This document shows positions 6,057-13,446 of a stretch of DNA of 24,308 nt, piece by piece. The first letter of the stretch is position 1, and each line of letters starts with the position of its first letter. This stretch comes from Acidimicrobiia bacterium (lineage in GTDB: Bacteria > Actinomycetota > Acidimicrobiia > Spongiisociales > ZC4RG35). The stretch spans positions 1-24,308 of the forward strand of contig WHTL01000013.1 in assembly GCA_009377735.1 (NCBI GenBank). The letters are read 5' to 3'. Under the pieces are notes generated by a model, which had not been told where the DNA came from, searched no databases, and worked only from the letters and a program-made list of their open reading frames with translations. The translations under genes and the position numbers were made by a program.

Positions 6057-7010
6057 GTGACGCTTGCGCCTTCACGAGACTCGGTTCTACCCGATCGCAT
6101 CACCAATGCCGGCCTCCGTTCCTTCCTGGGGGGCGTTGGGACGGTGGACGAAGTGATGATCCACCGCCGGGTCGCGGAGCTGGCTACCCGGTCCATTAAG
6201 AAAGATTCGAAGCGGTCGGCCCTGATCAGTGCGGTCCAGATGATGGATCTGACCACCTTGGAGGGGAGCGACACCCCTGGAAAGGTGAGACAGCTTGCCG
6301 CCAAGGCGATCCGGCCGGTGCCGGTCGATCCCACGATCCCTTCCACCGCAGCCGTGTGCGTCTACCCCAACCTGGTCCCGACCGCCGTCGAGGAGGTGAC
6401 TGGGACCGGAGTCAAGGTCGCATCCGTTTCCACCTACTTCCCTTCGGGGCAAATGAGCACCTCCGAGAAGGTTGCCGAGGTGGACCATGTCGTGGCATTG
6501 GGCGCCGACGAAGTCGACATGGTCATCGATCGCGGCGCCTTCCTCCGTGGTGATTACCTGGCCGTGTTCGACGAGATCAGGAGAATCAAGGATGCCTGCG
6601 GCGACCTCCACCTCAAGGTGATCCTGGAGACGGGCGAACTCGCCTCCTACGATGACGTGCGTCGGGCGTCCATGCTCGCCATGGCTGCGGGTGGGGACTT
6701 CATCAAGACCTCCACCGGGAAGATCGCCCCTGCCGCCACTCGTGAAGTGACCCTCGTGATGCTCAAGGCCATCGCCGACTTTGCCGACGCCACCGGCGTT
6801 CAGGTCGGTATGAAACCTGCGGGGGGAATCCGCAACGCCAAGGATGCCATCCGCTACCTCGTCATCCTCAACGAGACACTCGGCACTGCGTGGATGAGCC
6901 CCGACTGGTTCCGCTTCGGAGCCTCGTCCCTCCTCAACGATGTCCTGATGCAGATTCGCTGGATCGACACCGGCCGATATCAGGATCCCAACTACTTCAG
7001 TGAGGCCTGA
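6057..7010 (+). CDS. deoC: Deoxyribose-phosphate aldolase
   Basis: A 317-residue class I aldolase that cleaves 2-deoxyribose-5-phosphate to glyceraldehyde-3-phosphate and acetaldehyde, the last step of deoxynucleoside breakdown. The Schiff-base Lys217 is in GGDFIKTSTGK; Asp154 in EVDMVIDRG and Lys253 in MKPAGGIRNAKD are the other active-site residues; CVYPN and STYFPSGQ are also conserved. Length and motifs resemble the long, human-DERA-like form rather than the ~220-residue bacterial form. The open frame extends up to 5964 inside the LuxR-type gene, but I start at GTG 6057 because of the TACCAT box 7 nt upstream. Its stop overlaps the next start (TGATG), so it is coupled to the aldehyde dehydrogenase, which fits removal of acetaldehyde. 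Confidence 0.93.
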   Translation: MTLAPSRDSVLPDRITNAGLRSFLGGVGTVDEVMIHRRVAELATRSIKKDSKRSALISAVQMMDLTTLEGSDTPGKVRQLAAKAIRPVPVDPTIPSTAAVCVYPNLVPTAVEEVTGTGVKVASVSTYFPSGQMSTSEKVAEVDHVVALGADEVDMVIDRGAFLRGDYLAVFDEIRRIKDACGDLHLKVILETGELASYDDVRRASMLAMAAGGDFIKTSTGKIAPAATREVTLVMLKAIADFADATGVQVGMKPAGGIRNAKDAIRYLVILNETLGTAWMSPDWFRFGASSLLNDVLMQIRWIDTGRYQDPNYFSEA

Positions 7011-8509
7011 TGAGCGAGACCACCTCGGACACACCGGTTAAACGACCAACCGCAACCATCGATCTGCCTGGGGACTGGACCTATGCACCTTCAACCGAGT
7101 CGACGGATCCGGTGACCGTCGCCGACCGATACGGGCTGTATATCAACGGGGGTTGGCAGAAACCGGCATCGGGGGAGTGGTTCCCGACCATCGACCCCAG
7201 CACCGAAGAGCAACTCTCCGAGGTCGCATCCGCCAACAGTGCCGACGTTGGTCGTGCCGTGAAGGCAGCCCGGACGGCCTTCGAGGAGGTTTGGGGGCCA
7301 ATGTCCGGTGCGGAACGGGCCAAGTATCTCTTCCGTATTGCCCGCATGATCCAAGAGAGGGCCCGTGAGATATCGATCCTGGAGACCATGGACGGTGGCA
7401 AGCCCATAAGGGAGTCCCGTGACTTCGACATCCCTCAGGCGGCCGCCCATCTCTTCTACCACGCCGGCTGGGCCGACAAGCTGGAGTATGCGTTCCCTGG
7501 TCTCGAACCCAAGCCGCTGGGGGTGGCGGCGCAGGTGATCCCATGGAACTTCCCCTTCCTGATGCTGGCGTGGAAGGTGGCACCCGCCCTTGCCACCGGA
7601 AACACCGTCGTTCTCAAACCAGCCGAGACTACCTCGCTCACGGCCCTCCTGTTTGCCCAGATTTGTGAGGAGGCGGGTCTTCCCCCCGGTGTGTTCAACC
7701 TCGTCACCGGGGCCGGGGAAACAGGCTCCGACCTAGTAACCCACCCCGACGTCGACAAGGTGGCGTTCACGGGGTCGACCGCGGTCGGTAAGAAGATCCA
7801 GTCGCAACTGGCCGGTACCGAAAAGAAGCTCACCCTGGAGCTCGGTGGCAAGGGTGCCCACGTGGTTTTCGACGATGCGGCGCTCGACGATGCGGTGGAA
7901 GGAGTCGTGAACGGGATCTTCTTCAATCAGGGTCATGTGTGCTGTGCCGGGAGTCGCCTCCTGGTGCAGGAAACAATCCATGACCGTTTCGTCGACAAAC
8001 TGAAGCGGCGTCTCTCCACCCTGCGGGTCGGGTATCCCCTCGACAAGAATACCGATGTCGGCGCCATCAACTCCAAGATGCAGCGTGACAAGATCACCGA
8101 ACTGGTCGAGTCAGGGGTCGCCGACGGCGCCGAGATCTACCAGCCGGAATGTGAGCTGCCCGAGCGCGGCTTCTGGTTCGTGCCGACCCTGTTCACCGAT
8201 GTCAGTCAGAGCCACCGTATCGCCCAGGAGGAGATCTTCGGTCCCGTCCTCTCGGTCTTGACATTCCGTGATCCCGACGAGGCCGTGAAGAGGGCCAACA
8301 ACACCCCCTACGGGCTATCCGCAGGAGTGTGGACCCAGAAGGGCTCCCGCATCCTGTGGATGGCCGACCGGCTCGACGCCGGGGTCGTCTGGGCCAATAC
8401 CTTCAACCAGTTCGATCCCTCGTCTCCCTTCGGAGGGTACAAGGAGTCGGGCTTCGGCCGAGAGGGTGGCCGGCAGGGACTCCTCGCCTACATGGACACC
8501 GGAATATGA
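7010..8509 (+). CDS. NAD(P)-dependent aldehyde dehydrogenase (ALDH16-like catalytic part)
   Basis: A 499-residue full-length aldehyde dehydrogenase. Visible motifs: PWNFP with Asn180, VVLKPAE with the cofactor-binding Lys203, FTGSTAVG (253-260), LELGGK with general-base Glu277, and FNQGHVCCAGS with the nucleophile Cys311; EEIFGPVL and the C-terminal PFGGYKESGFGREGG are also in place. It oxidises an aldehyde to the acid with NAD(P). Its position directly behind deoC (overlap TGATG) suggests acetaldehyde or a related product as substrate. It overlaps by 4 nt (ATGA) with a second, truncated aldehyde dehydrogenase. The summed length, 781 residues, is close to that of ALDH16 family proteins, which carry a catalytic and a degenerate domain in one chain. 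Confidence 0.92.
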   Translation: MSETTSDTPVKRPTATIDLPGDWTYAPSTESTDPVTVADRYGLYINGGWQKPASGEWFPTIDPSTEEQLSEVASANSADVGRAVKAARTAFEEVWGPMSGAERAKYLFRIARMIQERAREISILETMDGGKPIRESRDFDIPQAAAHLFYHAGWADKLEYAFPGLEPKPLGVAAQVIPWNFPFLMLAWKVAPALATGNTVVLKPAETTSLTALLFAQICEEAGLPPGVFNLVTGAGETGSDLVTHPDVDKVAFTGSTAVGKKIQSQLAGTEKKLTLELGGKGAHVVFDDAALDDAVEGVVNGIFFNQGHVCCAGSRLLVQETIHDRFVDKLKRRLSTLRVGYPLDKNTDVGAINSKMQRDKITELVESGVADGAEIYQPECELPERGFWFVPTLFTDVSQSHRIAQEEIFGPVLSVLTFRDPDEAVKRANNTPYGLSAGVWTQKGSRILWMADRLDAGVVWANTFNQFDPSSPFGGYKESGFGREGGRQGLLAYMDTGI

Positions 8510-9354
8510 ACCGTATCGATGTCCGCAAGACCTACAAGCTCTACATCGGGGGCAACTTCCCCAGATCCGAGTCCGGTCGGTCCTATCCCGCCCTCTCCGG
8601 AAAGGGCGAAGTGCTGGCGAGGGTGTCATCGGCGTCCCGCAAGGACCTGCGGATGGCGGTGGAAGCTGCCCGCAAGGCACAGCCGGGTTGGGCGGGACGG
8701 ACGGGATACAACCGTGGGCAGATCATGTACCGGATTGCCGAGATGCTCGAGGACCGATCCGAGACCTTCGTGGAACAAATAGTTGCGGCTGGTGCCACCA
8801 AACGCCAGGCCGACAACGAGGTGGCCTCCGCCATCGACAATCTGGTCTGGTACGCCGGATGGGCGGACAAGTTCGCCCAGGTGCATGGCAATCTCAATCC
8901 GGTGGCAGGGCCCTACTTCAACATCTCGGCACCGGAACCGACCGGTGTCATCGGGGCAATTGCTCCGACCGAGGCGGCACTTCTGGGTCTGGTGGCCCGG
9001 GTGGCGCCAATCATCGTGTCGGGCAATACCGTTGTGGTGCTCGCCTCCGAACCGCGTCCGATGCCTGCCATCAGTTTCACTGAGGTGCTCGCAACCTCCG
9101 ATGTACCCGGCGGAGTTGTCAACGTCTTGACCGGATCGGTCGAGGAGTTGGTGCCGTGGCTGGCCGATCACGGTGATGTCGACGGGATCGATGTCATCGG
9201 CGCCGACGCCACCCTCCGAGAGCGCCTCCAGCAGGGAGGAGCCCTCGACGTCAAGCGCATCGTTGGTCTCAGGGGTTCGGTAGAGGACCGATCTCCCCAG
9301 CTGATCGGCGCCTTCACCGAGATCAAGACCGTGTGGCACCCCAAGGGGCGATGA
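8506..9354 (+). CDS. Truncated, non-catalytic aldehyde dehydrogenase homologue
   Basis: A 282-residue protein homologous only to the N-terminal, cofactor-binding half of aldehyde dehydrogenases: KLYIGGNFPRSESGRSYP, AARKAQPGWAGR, WYAGWADKF, and VIGAIAPTEAALLGLVARVAPIIVSGNTVVVLASEP. Where active enzymes have PWN it reads APTEA, and where they have VVLKPAE it reads VVLASEP; it ends before the positions of the catalytic Glu and Cys. It cannot be an active dehydrogenase and is more likely a structural or regulatory subunit of the preceding enzyme. This is the composition of the second, pseudo-enzymatic domain of ALDH16. The ATG overlaps the upstream stop (ATGA), so translation is coupled. The reading frame is intact to its end, arguing against simple decay. 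Confidence 0.85.
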   Translation: MNRIDVRKTYKLYIGGNFPRSESGRSYPALSGKGEVLARVSSASRKDLRMAVEAARKAQPGWAGRTGYNRGQIMYRIAEMLEDRSETFVEQIVAAGATKRQADNEVASAIDNLVWYAGWADKFAQVHGNLNPVAGPYFNISAPEPTGVIGAIAPTEAALLGLVARVAPIIVSGNTVVVLASEPRPMPAISFTEVLATSDVPGGVVNVLTGSVEELVPWLADHGDVDGIDVIGADATLRERLQQGGALDVKRIVGLRGSVEDRSPQLIGAFTEIKTVWHPKGR

Positions 9355-9359
9355 CCCAC

Positions 9360-9481
9360 TTCAACAACAACCTCAACCCAGGGTGGAGGACATCGCTCGG
9401 CGACCATCTCCGCCCTGAGTTCACGCGACAACCTCAACCCAGGGTAGAGGACATCGCCGGGCGACCATCTCCGCCCTAGGC
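9360..9481 (+). repeat. Two tandem ~61-bp structured repeats
   Basis: Two copies, 9360-9420 and 9420-9481, share CAACCTCAACCCAGGGT (9368 and 9429, period 61), then GGACATCG and GCGACCATCTCCGCCCT, with only a few differences. Each copy has a dyad CCTC-A-ACCC-A-GGGT-G-GAGG (9371-9389). In copy A the right arm of that dyad can instead pair in a longer hairpin, 9379-9388 with 9408-9417, enclosing a CGC/GCG inner stem; the two folds exclude each other. In copy B the long hairpin has two mismatches while the short dyad survives. The block lies behind the aldehyde-dehydrogenase genes and upstream of the AlkA-like gene. It could be a pair of attenuators, a protein-binding site, or a simple tandem duplication. 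Confidence 0.7.
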
Positions 9482-9496
9482 TCGGAAGGTTTCCCG

Positions 9497-10372
9497 ATGC
9501 CGTCCGAACTAACCCGCTCCGTTATACCCCAAGGTGAACTTCATCTTCGGTCGACGCTGCGACCCCTAGGAGGATGGTTCGATGCATCGGGATGGTGGCG
9601 GACCATGCACACCCCCGAAGGAACGGCCACCATCCTGGTGAGACGCACCACGGCCGCCGTGGAGGCAACGGCATGGGGTGAGGGTGCCGGATGGAGCCTC
9701 GATGGGCTCCCCGCTCTGATTGGGGCGGATGACAATTGGGAGCTCGAAACGGATCATCCGCTGGTGCGGGATCTGGTGCGACGGAACCGGGGCAAGCGGT
9801 TTGGGAGTACCCGTCTGGTGACCGAGGCACTGATGCGAGCGGTGGTGGAGCAGAGGGTGACCTCCCGTGAGGCACATCGATCCTGGGCTGCCCTGCGGCG
9901 GGCGATCTCTGAACCGGGTCCGGGTCCCCACGGCCTATTGCCACCCGATCCGGAACGCATCGCCCGGATGCCATACTACGAATTCCACCGCTTCGGCATA
10001 GAGAAGAACCGAGCCGATACCCTCCGTCGGGTAGCAAAGGACAGAGAGCGCATCGATGCTCTCAGAGATCGGACGTCAGATGAGGCACGTTCCTGTCTGG
10101 AGCGGTTGCCCGGTGTGGGGGAGTGGTCATCGGCTCAGACCGTAATCGCCTCCCACGGAGACCCCGATGCCGTACCTGTCGGCGACTTCCACCACAAACA
10201 CCAGGTGGCATACCACCTCACCGGTCGCCCCCGCGGCACCGACGAGGAGATGATGGAATTGCTGGAGCCATTCCGTCCCCACCGCGGCCGCATCCTAAGA
10301 CTGCTCTGGACCCTGGATCGATACCCAGCCTTCGCCCCCGGCCGCCCCACGACACCGATTGCCGGCTTGTAG
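9497..10372 (+). CDS. AlkA-like HhH-GPD DNA-3-methyladenine glycosylase
   Basis: A 291-residue DNA glycosylase for alkylated bases. The first ~95 residues (VIPQGELHLRSTLRPLGGW ... TTAAVEATAWGEG) look like the AlkA-type N-terminal beta domain, then LMRAVVEQRVTSREAHRSW marks the helical domain, and LPGVGEWSSA (204-213) with PVGD (Asp230) is the helix-hairpin-helix and catalytic Asp. FHHKHQVAYHLTGRPRGTDEEM follows. This is a longer form than the HhH-GPD enzyme at 1297-1956, so the window encodes two paralogues of the same superfamily. GGAAGG lies 7 nt before the ATG as Shine-Dalgarno, and TAGGCT (9477-9482), at the end of the second tandem repeat, may be the -10. Confidence 0.85.
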   Translation: MPSELTRSVIPQGELHLRSTLRPLGGWFDASGWWRTMHTPEGTATILVRRTTAAVEATAWGEGAGWSLDGLPALIGADDNWELETDHPLVRDLVRRNRGKRFGSTRLVTEALMRAVVEQRVTSREAHRSWAALRRAISEPGPGPHGLLPPDPERIARMPYYEFHRFGIEKNRADTLRRVAKDRERIDALRDRTSDEARSCLERLPGVGEWSSAQTVIASHGDPDAVPVGDFHHKHQVAYHLTGRPRGTDEEMMELLEPFRPHRGRILRLLWTLDRYPAFAPGRPTTPIAGL

Positions 10373-10383
10373 TCTGCACCAGC

Positions 10384-10430
10384 ATTCTTCCCCCACCAAG
10401 GCGTGGGGAGTGGGGTCGAGGGGGAACAAT
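10384..10430 (+). repeat. Dispersed C-tract/G-tract inverted repeat, copy 4 (divergent)
   Basis: The element begins ATTCTTCCCCCAC and ends TCGAGGGGGAACAAT, keeping the ends of copies 2 and 3 (ATTCT ... ACAAT) but with a longer, different middle containing GGGGAGTGGGG. It lies between the convergent ends of the AlkA-like gene and the hydrolase lipoprotein gene. Confidence 0.55.
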
Positions 10431-10439
10431 GTGAGCGGG

Positions 10440-11318
10440 TCAATCCCCGAGGACTAGGTCGAGGTCTACTGTTTCGGGGTCTTGGAGGTCGAGGTGGTCG
10501 GCTCCGGGGATGATCTTGACATCGGTGTTGGGAGTCAGCGCTGATGCGAAGTTCTCGGCCATGGACTCGGGTAGCAATCTGTCTTCGCCGGCGACGATCA
10601 CCACCGTTTCCAGGTCGTTGCGATGGTCGACGAGGTCGATTGGGTTGGCCGAGGCCCAGGCCTCTGGCATCTCTTGGAGGGTTGCGCCCATGAATACCAC
10701 CGACAGCATGGAGACCACCTCCAGGTCATAGATCGCTGCCAGCCCCACGAGCCGGTCCGGAAGTGGCGCTTTCGGATAGGGACAGTCGGCCCCGAACTCG
10801 TCCCCGGCGAGGGCAGCCACCGCGGCGAGATGCCCACCTGATGAGTGACCCATGACGATCAACTCGTCGGACTCGGTGAACTCGGGGGCACGCTGACGGG
10901 CGAAGCGCACCGCGCAGACGATGTCGTCGATGGATTCGGGATAGCCTCCCTCCGAGGAGCGGGCGAGTCGATACGAAGCGTTGAATATCACGGCACCCTC
11001 GGAGGCCAGCGCCTCCGCCCAGTCGTCTAGGAGCCGGGGGGAACCACCGATCCAGGATCCACCGTGTACCAGCACCACTGCCGGGCCGGTGGCTGCCGTG
11101 CCATCGTCGGGTGGGGTGATCTCAACTCCCTCTGGCCCAGGTCCCTCATCGGGCAACTCCCCGAGCCCGGTCGTCGTTGTGGCAGAAACCGTCGTTGTGG
11201 TCGCAGGGGAAGTGGTATTCGTGTCGGCCGACGTCGGAGTCTCTTCGGGTCCTGAGCCCGAGCAGGAGACGATGGCGAGAGAAACGAGGAGAGCCAGCGT
11301 TCGCCGCGGGCAGGTCAA
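10440..11318 (-). CDS. Alpha/beta-hydrolase lipoprotein (esterase/lipase-like)
   Basis: A 292-residue lipoprotein: signal sequence TLALLVSLAIVSC with lipobox Cys19, a Thr-rich linker (about 32-50), then an alpha/beta-hydrolase of the HGG (hormone-sensitive-lipase/BD-FAE-like) type. The oxyanion motif is LVHGGSWIGG (HGG at 85-87); GHSSGG holds nucleophile Ser159; Asp246 (AGEDRLL) and His275 (GADHLDL) complete the triad. It should hydrolyse an ester outside the cytoplasmic membrane; the substrate is not readable. I start it at TTG 11318, which overlaps the stop of pgl as TTGA and puts the signal sequence at the very N-terminus. An open frame to GTG 11357 exists but would prefix Arg-rich residues unlike a signal peptide. 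Confidence 0.85.
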   Translation of the reverse strand: MTCPRRTLALLVSLAIVSCSGSGPEETPTSADTNTTSPATTTTVSATTTTGLGELPDEGPGPEGVEITPPDDGTAATGPAVVLVHGGSWIGGSPRLLDDWAEALASEGAVIFNASYRLARSSEGGYPESIDDIVCAVRFARQRAPEFTESDELIVMGHSSGGHLAAVAALAGDEFGADCPYPKAPLPDRLVGLAAIYDLEVVSMLSVVFMGATLQEMPEAWASANPIDLVDHRNDLETVVIVAGEDRLLPESMAENFASALTPNTDVKIIPGADHLDLQDPETVDLDLVLGD

Positions 11319-11989
11319 GATTCGACGAGTCTCGCAGCCGTGTCGTCGACGTGCCATTCGACGATGGCATCACCACGTGCCGCCTGGGCGCTGGGGGCAT
11401 CCGATCCAGACGTGAACACATCGGCTAACGCTTCGGCCTTGTCGTCGCCATTGGCGACGAACATGAGCCGCTTCGCCCCACGCAGGAAGGGAAGGGTCGT
11501 CGTCAACCGGACCTCGGAATCGATGGGATTGGCGACAAACCACCGCTTTTCCTCTTCGAGCGCCGGGGATCCGGGGAACAGAGAGGCGGTGTGACGGTCG
11601 GGACCCATCCCGAGCAGCATGAGATCGGGTCCACCGTTTATGAAGGAGCGGAGGTCTGCTTCGTAGTACGACGCCGAGTCGTCGGGGGTGAGGTACTCGC
11701 TGTAGCGGGGTCGGTGCAGCCTCGCCGGGACGTGGGCGAAAAGCGCCTCCTCGGCCATCCGCCCATTGGAGCGATCGTCATCGGGCGCAACCCACCGTTC
11801 GTCACCGAGAAAGGCATCTACCTTCTCCCAGCCAACAGCCATGCCCCGAAGACGCTCGTAGATTCCCCTGGGTGTGGAGCCCCCAGCCAGTCCGAAGGTA
11901 AACCCATCCGATTCGCCGATGAGTTGGGCAATGATCTTGGCGACGGCCAGGTCACGAGCGGTGCTGTCTTCGTGGACGATCAGTTCCAT
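11315..11989 (-). CDS. pgl: 6-phosphogluconolactonase
   Basis: A 224-residue DevB/Pgl-type enzyme that hydrolyses 6-phosphogluconolactone to 6-phosphogluconate in the oxidative pentose-phosphate pathway. Conserved segments: LAGGSTPRGIYERL (from residue 34), FLGDERWV (60-67), and LMLLGMGPDRHTASLFPG. Start: the frame is open to a GTG at 12022, but the ATG at 11989 gives the family-typical MELIVHED and has TAGCGT 7 nt upstream, the same box and spacing as metG, so I prefer it. It is divergent from the TEX30-type hydrolase gene and overlaps by 4 nt with the lipoprotein hydrolase gene downstream. No zwf or gnd is present in the window. Confidence 0.9.
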   Translation of the reverse strand: MELIVHEDSTARDLAVAKIIAQLIGESDGFTFGLAGGSTPRGIYERLRGMAVGWEKVDAFLGDERWVAPDDDRSNGRMAEEALFAHVPARLHRPRYSEYLTPDDSASYYEADLRSFINGGPDLMLLGMGPDRHTASLFPGSPALEEEKRWFVANPIDSEVRLTTTLPFLRGAKRLMFVANGDDKAEALADVFTSGSDAPSAQAARGDAIVEWHVDDTAARLVES

Positions 11990-12035
11990 ACCGAACACGC
12001 TAATTGATACGTCTCGGCTCACCTACCATCGGCGC
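11990..12035. promoter_or_regulatory. Divergent leaderless promoters of pgl and the TEX30-type hydrolase gene
   Basis: In 46 bp, the minus strand has TAGCGT (11997-12002) 7 nt before the pgl ATG, and the plus strand has TACCAT (12024-12029) 6 nt before the ATG at 12036. Neither gene has a Shine-Dalgarno. The boxes face away from each other, 21 bp apart, so both polymerases would compete for the same DNA. Confidence 0.5.
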
Positions 12036-12695
12036 ATGGAGAAAGTACCATTTGACGACCTCTCCCTTCCCCTCGACAGCTATGGCGAAGGGAGTGTCGG
12101 TGTGCTCTTGGCCCACGGTGCCGGAACCCACCGTGGTCACGACGGTGTGGTGGGGATCGCCAGGGCGTTGCAAGAGAGGGGTCTCAGTGTCGTCACGTTC
12201 GATTACCCCCATGTAGTGCAGGGTCGAAAGGTGCCGGGCAGTCCCAAGAAGTCGCTGGCGGCACACCAAGCCGTGGTCGAGTTCGTGAGACCCCGTTTCG
12301 ATCAACTCATCATGGCTGGTCGATCGTTTGGCGGCCGGCTCTCCACAATGCTCTCCGCCGACGGTGTTCCCGCGGATGCATTGGTTGCCTTAGGGTATCC
12401 GCTGCATCCGCCGGGGAAGCCCGACAAACTCCGTATCGACCACCTTCCAGACATGACGGCTCCGGCTCTGTTCCATCAAGGGACGAACGACGCCCTGGCC
12501 CGAGCTGAGCTGGTGAAAGAGCACCTCGAACCGGTGGGAAAAGTTGCCTGGCTCGATGGTGGCAGCCACTCCATGCGGGTCAAGGGTCGCTCCGACGCCG
12601 AAACCTTTGGTCTCCTTGCCGACCGGACCCGCTCCTGGTTGCAGGATTTGGGGATCGGGCGGCTTGGATCTGGGCCCTCCGATACGATAAAATGA
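12036..12695 (+). CDS. TEX30/KANL3-type alpha/beta-hydrolase
   Basis: A 219-residue cytoplasmic alpha/beta-hydrolase. LLAHGAGTHRGHD (24-36) is the oxyanion region, AGRSFGGR has nucleophile Ser97, followed by ALGYPLHPPGKPDKLR, a signature of the TEX30/KANL3-related family; FHQGTND gives the acidic residue and DGGSHSM the His. No signal peptide is present. Its substrate is unknown in bacteria. The start is the ATG at 12036, backed by TACCAT 6 nt upstream; the open frame up to 11874 would run through the pgl gene. The promoter of rplY overlaps its 3' end. Confidence 0.85.
   Translation: MEKVPFDDLSLPLDSYGEGSVGVLLAHGAGTHRGHDGVVGIARALQERGLSVVTFDYPHVVQGRKVPGSPKKSLAAHQAVVEFVRPRFDQLIMAGRSFGGRLSTMLSADGVPADALVALGYPLHPPGKPDKLRIDHLPDMTAPALFHQGTNDALARAELVKEHLEPVGKVAWLDGGSHSMRVKGRSDAETFGLLADRTRSWLQDLGIGRLGSGPSDTIK
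12664..12693 (+). promoter_or_regulatory. Promoter of the rplY operon
   Basis: TTGGAT (12664-12669), an 18-bp spacer and TAAAAT (12688-12693) form a reasonable sigma-70-type promoter lying across the stop codon of the preceding hydrolase gene. A strong Shine-Dalgarno GAAGGAG (12713-12719) is 7 nt from the rplY ATG. This is the most conventional promoter in the window and would drive the long downstream gene series. Confidence 0.5.
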
Positions 12696-12726
12696 CTCAC
12701 CGCACTTTTTTCGAAGGAGTCCGTGC

Positions 12727-13446
12727 ATGTCCGAAGTAAATCTTGCCGCTCGCACGGGTCGTAGCACCGGGTCGAGGGAATCTCGGCGAATCCGCCGTGA
12801 GGGTGGCGTGCCCGCCATCGTGTATGGCCACGGACGCGAACCCGTAGCGGTCACCGTCGATGCAATCGAGTTGAGTCGTGCCCTGAACACCGATGCCGGT
12901 AGCAACGCTCTCATCTCTCTCGATTTGGGCGATGAAACCGTCACCACCATGGCTCGTGAGGTGGAGCGTCATCCGTTTCGTAGGGAGTACCGCCACGTGG
13001 ATTTCGTCGAGGTGTCTCTTACCGACACCCTCGAGGCGGAGGTACACCTCGAGTTCGTGGGCGAGGCCGTCGGAACCGTCGAAGGCGGCGTCTTCAGCCC
13101 CTCCCGGTCGACAGCACTGATCGAGGCTCTCGCCACCAGCATCCCCAACTACATCGAGGTCGACGTGAGCGCTCTCGAAATCGGCGATGCCCTCCGAATT
13201 GAGGATCTGCCGGTGGTGGAGGGTGTCACCTATCTCGATGACCCCGATCTCGTCGTCTGCGCCGTCACCGTGCCCATCTCCGAAGAGGAGCTGGAGGCCG
13301 CCGTCGAGGCCGTCGCTGGCGAGGAAGAGGAAGAGGAGCTGGAGGCTGCCGAGGGCGAGGAGGAAGAGCTCGAGGCTGCCGAGGGCGAAGAGGCCGAGGC
13401 TGGCGACGACGACGATGCGTCCGAAGGGTCCGAGGAAGACTCCTGA
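12727..13446 (+). CDS. rplY: 50S ribosomal protein L25/general stress protein Ctc, with long acidic tail
   Basis: A 239-residue TL5/CTC-type L25 that binds 5S rRNA in the large subunit. Residues 1-~92 are the L25 domain (RTGRSTGSRESRRIRREGGVPAIVYG), 95-~185 the CTC C-terminal domain (DTLEAEVHLEFVGEAVG, NYIEVDVSALEIGDAL, GVTYLDDPDLVVCAV). From residue 186 to the end is a tail almost entirely Glu, Asp, Ala and Gly, with the unit ELEAAEGEE repeated. Acidic tails occur in actinobacterial L25 but this one is long, over 50 residues. The gene has a strong promoter and Shine-Dalgarno and heads an overlapping series with pth next, the usual partner. Confidence 0.93.
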   Translation: MSEVNLAARTGRSTGSRESRRIRREGGVPAIVYGHGREPVAVTVDAIELSRALNTDAGSNALISLDLGDETVTTMAREVERHPFRREYRHVDFVEVSLTDTLEAEVHLEFVGEAVGTVEGGVFSPSRSTALIEALATSIPNYIEVDVSALEIGDALRIEDLPVVEGVTYLDDPDLVVCAVTVPISEEELEAAVEAVAGEEEEEELEAAEGEEEELEAAEGEEAEAGDDDDASEGSEEDS

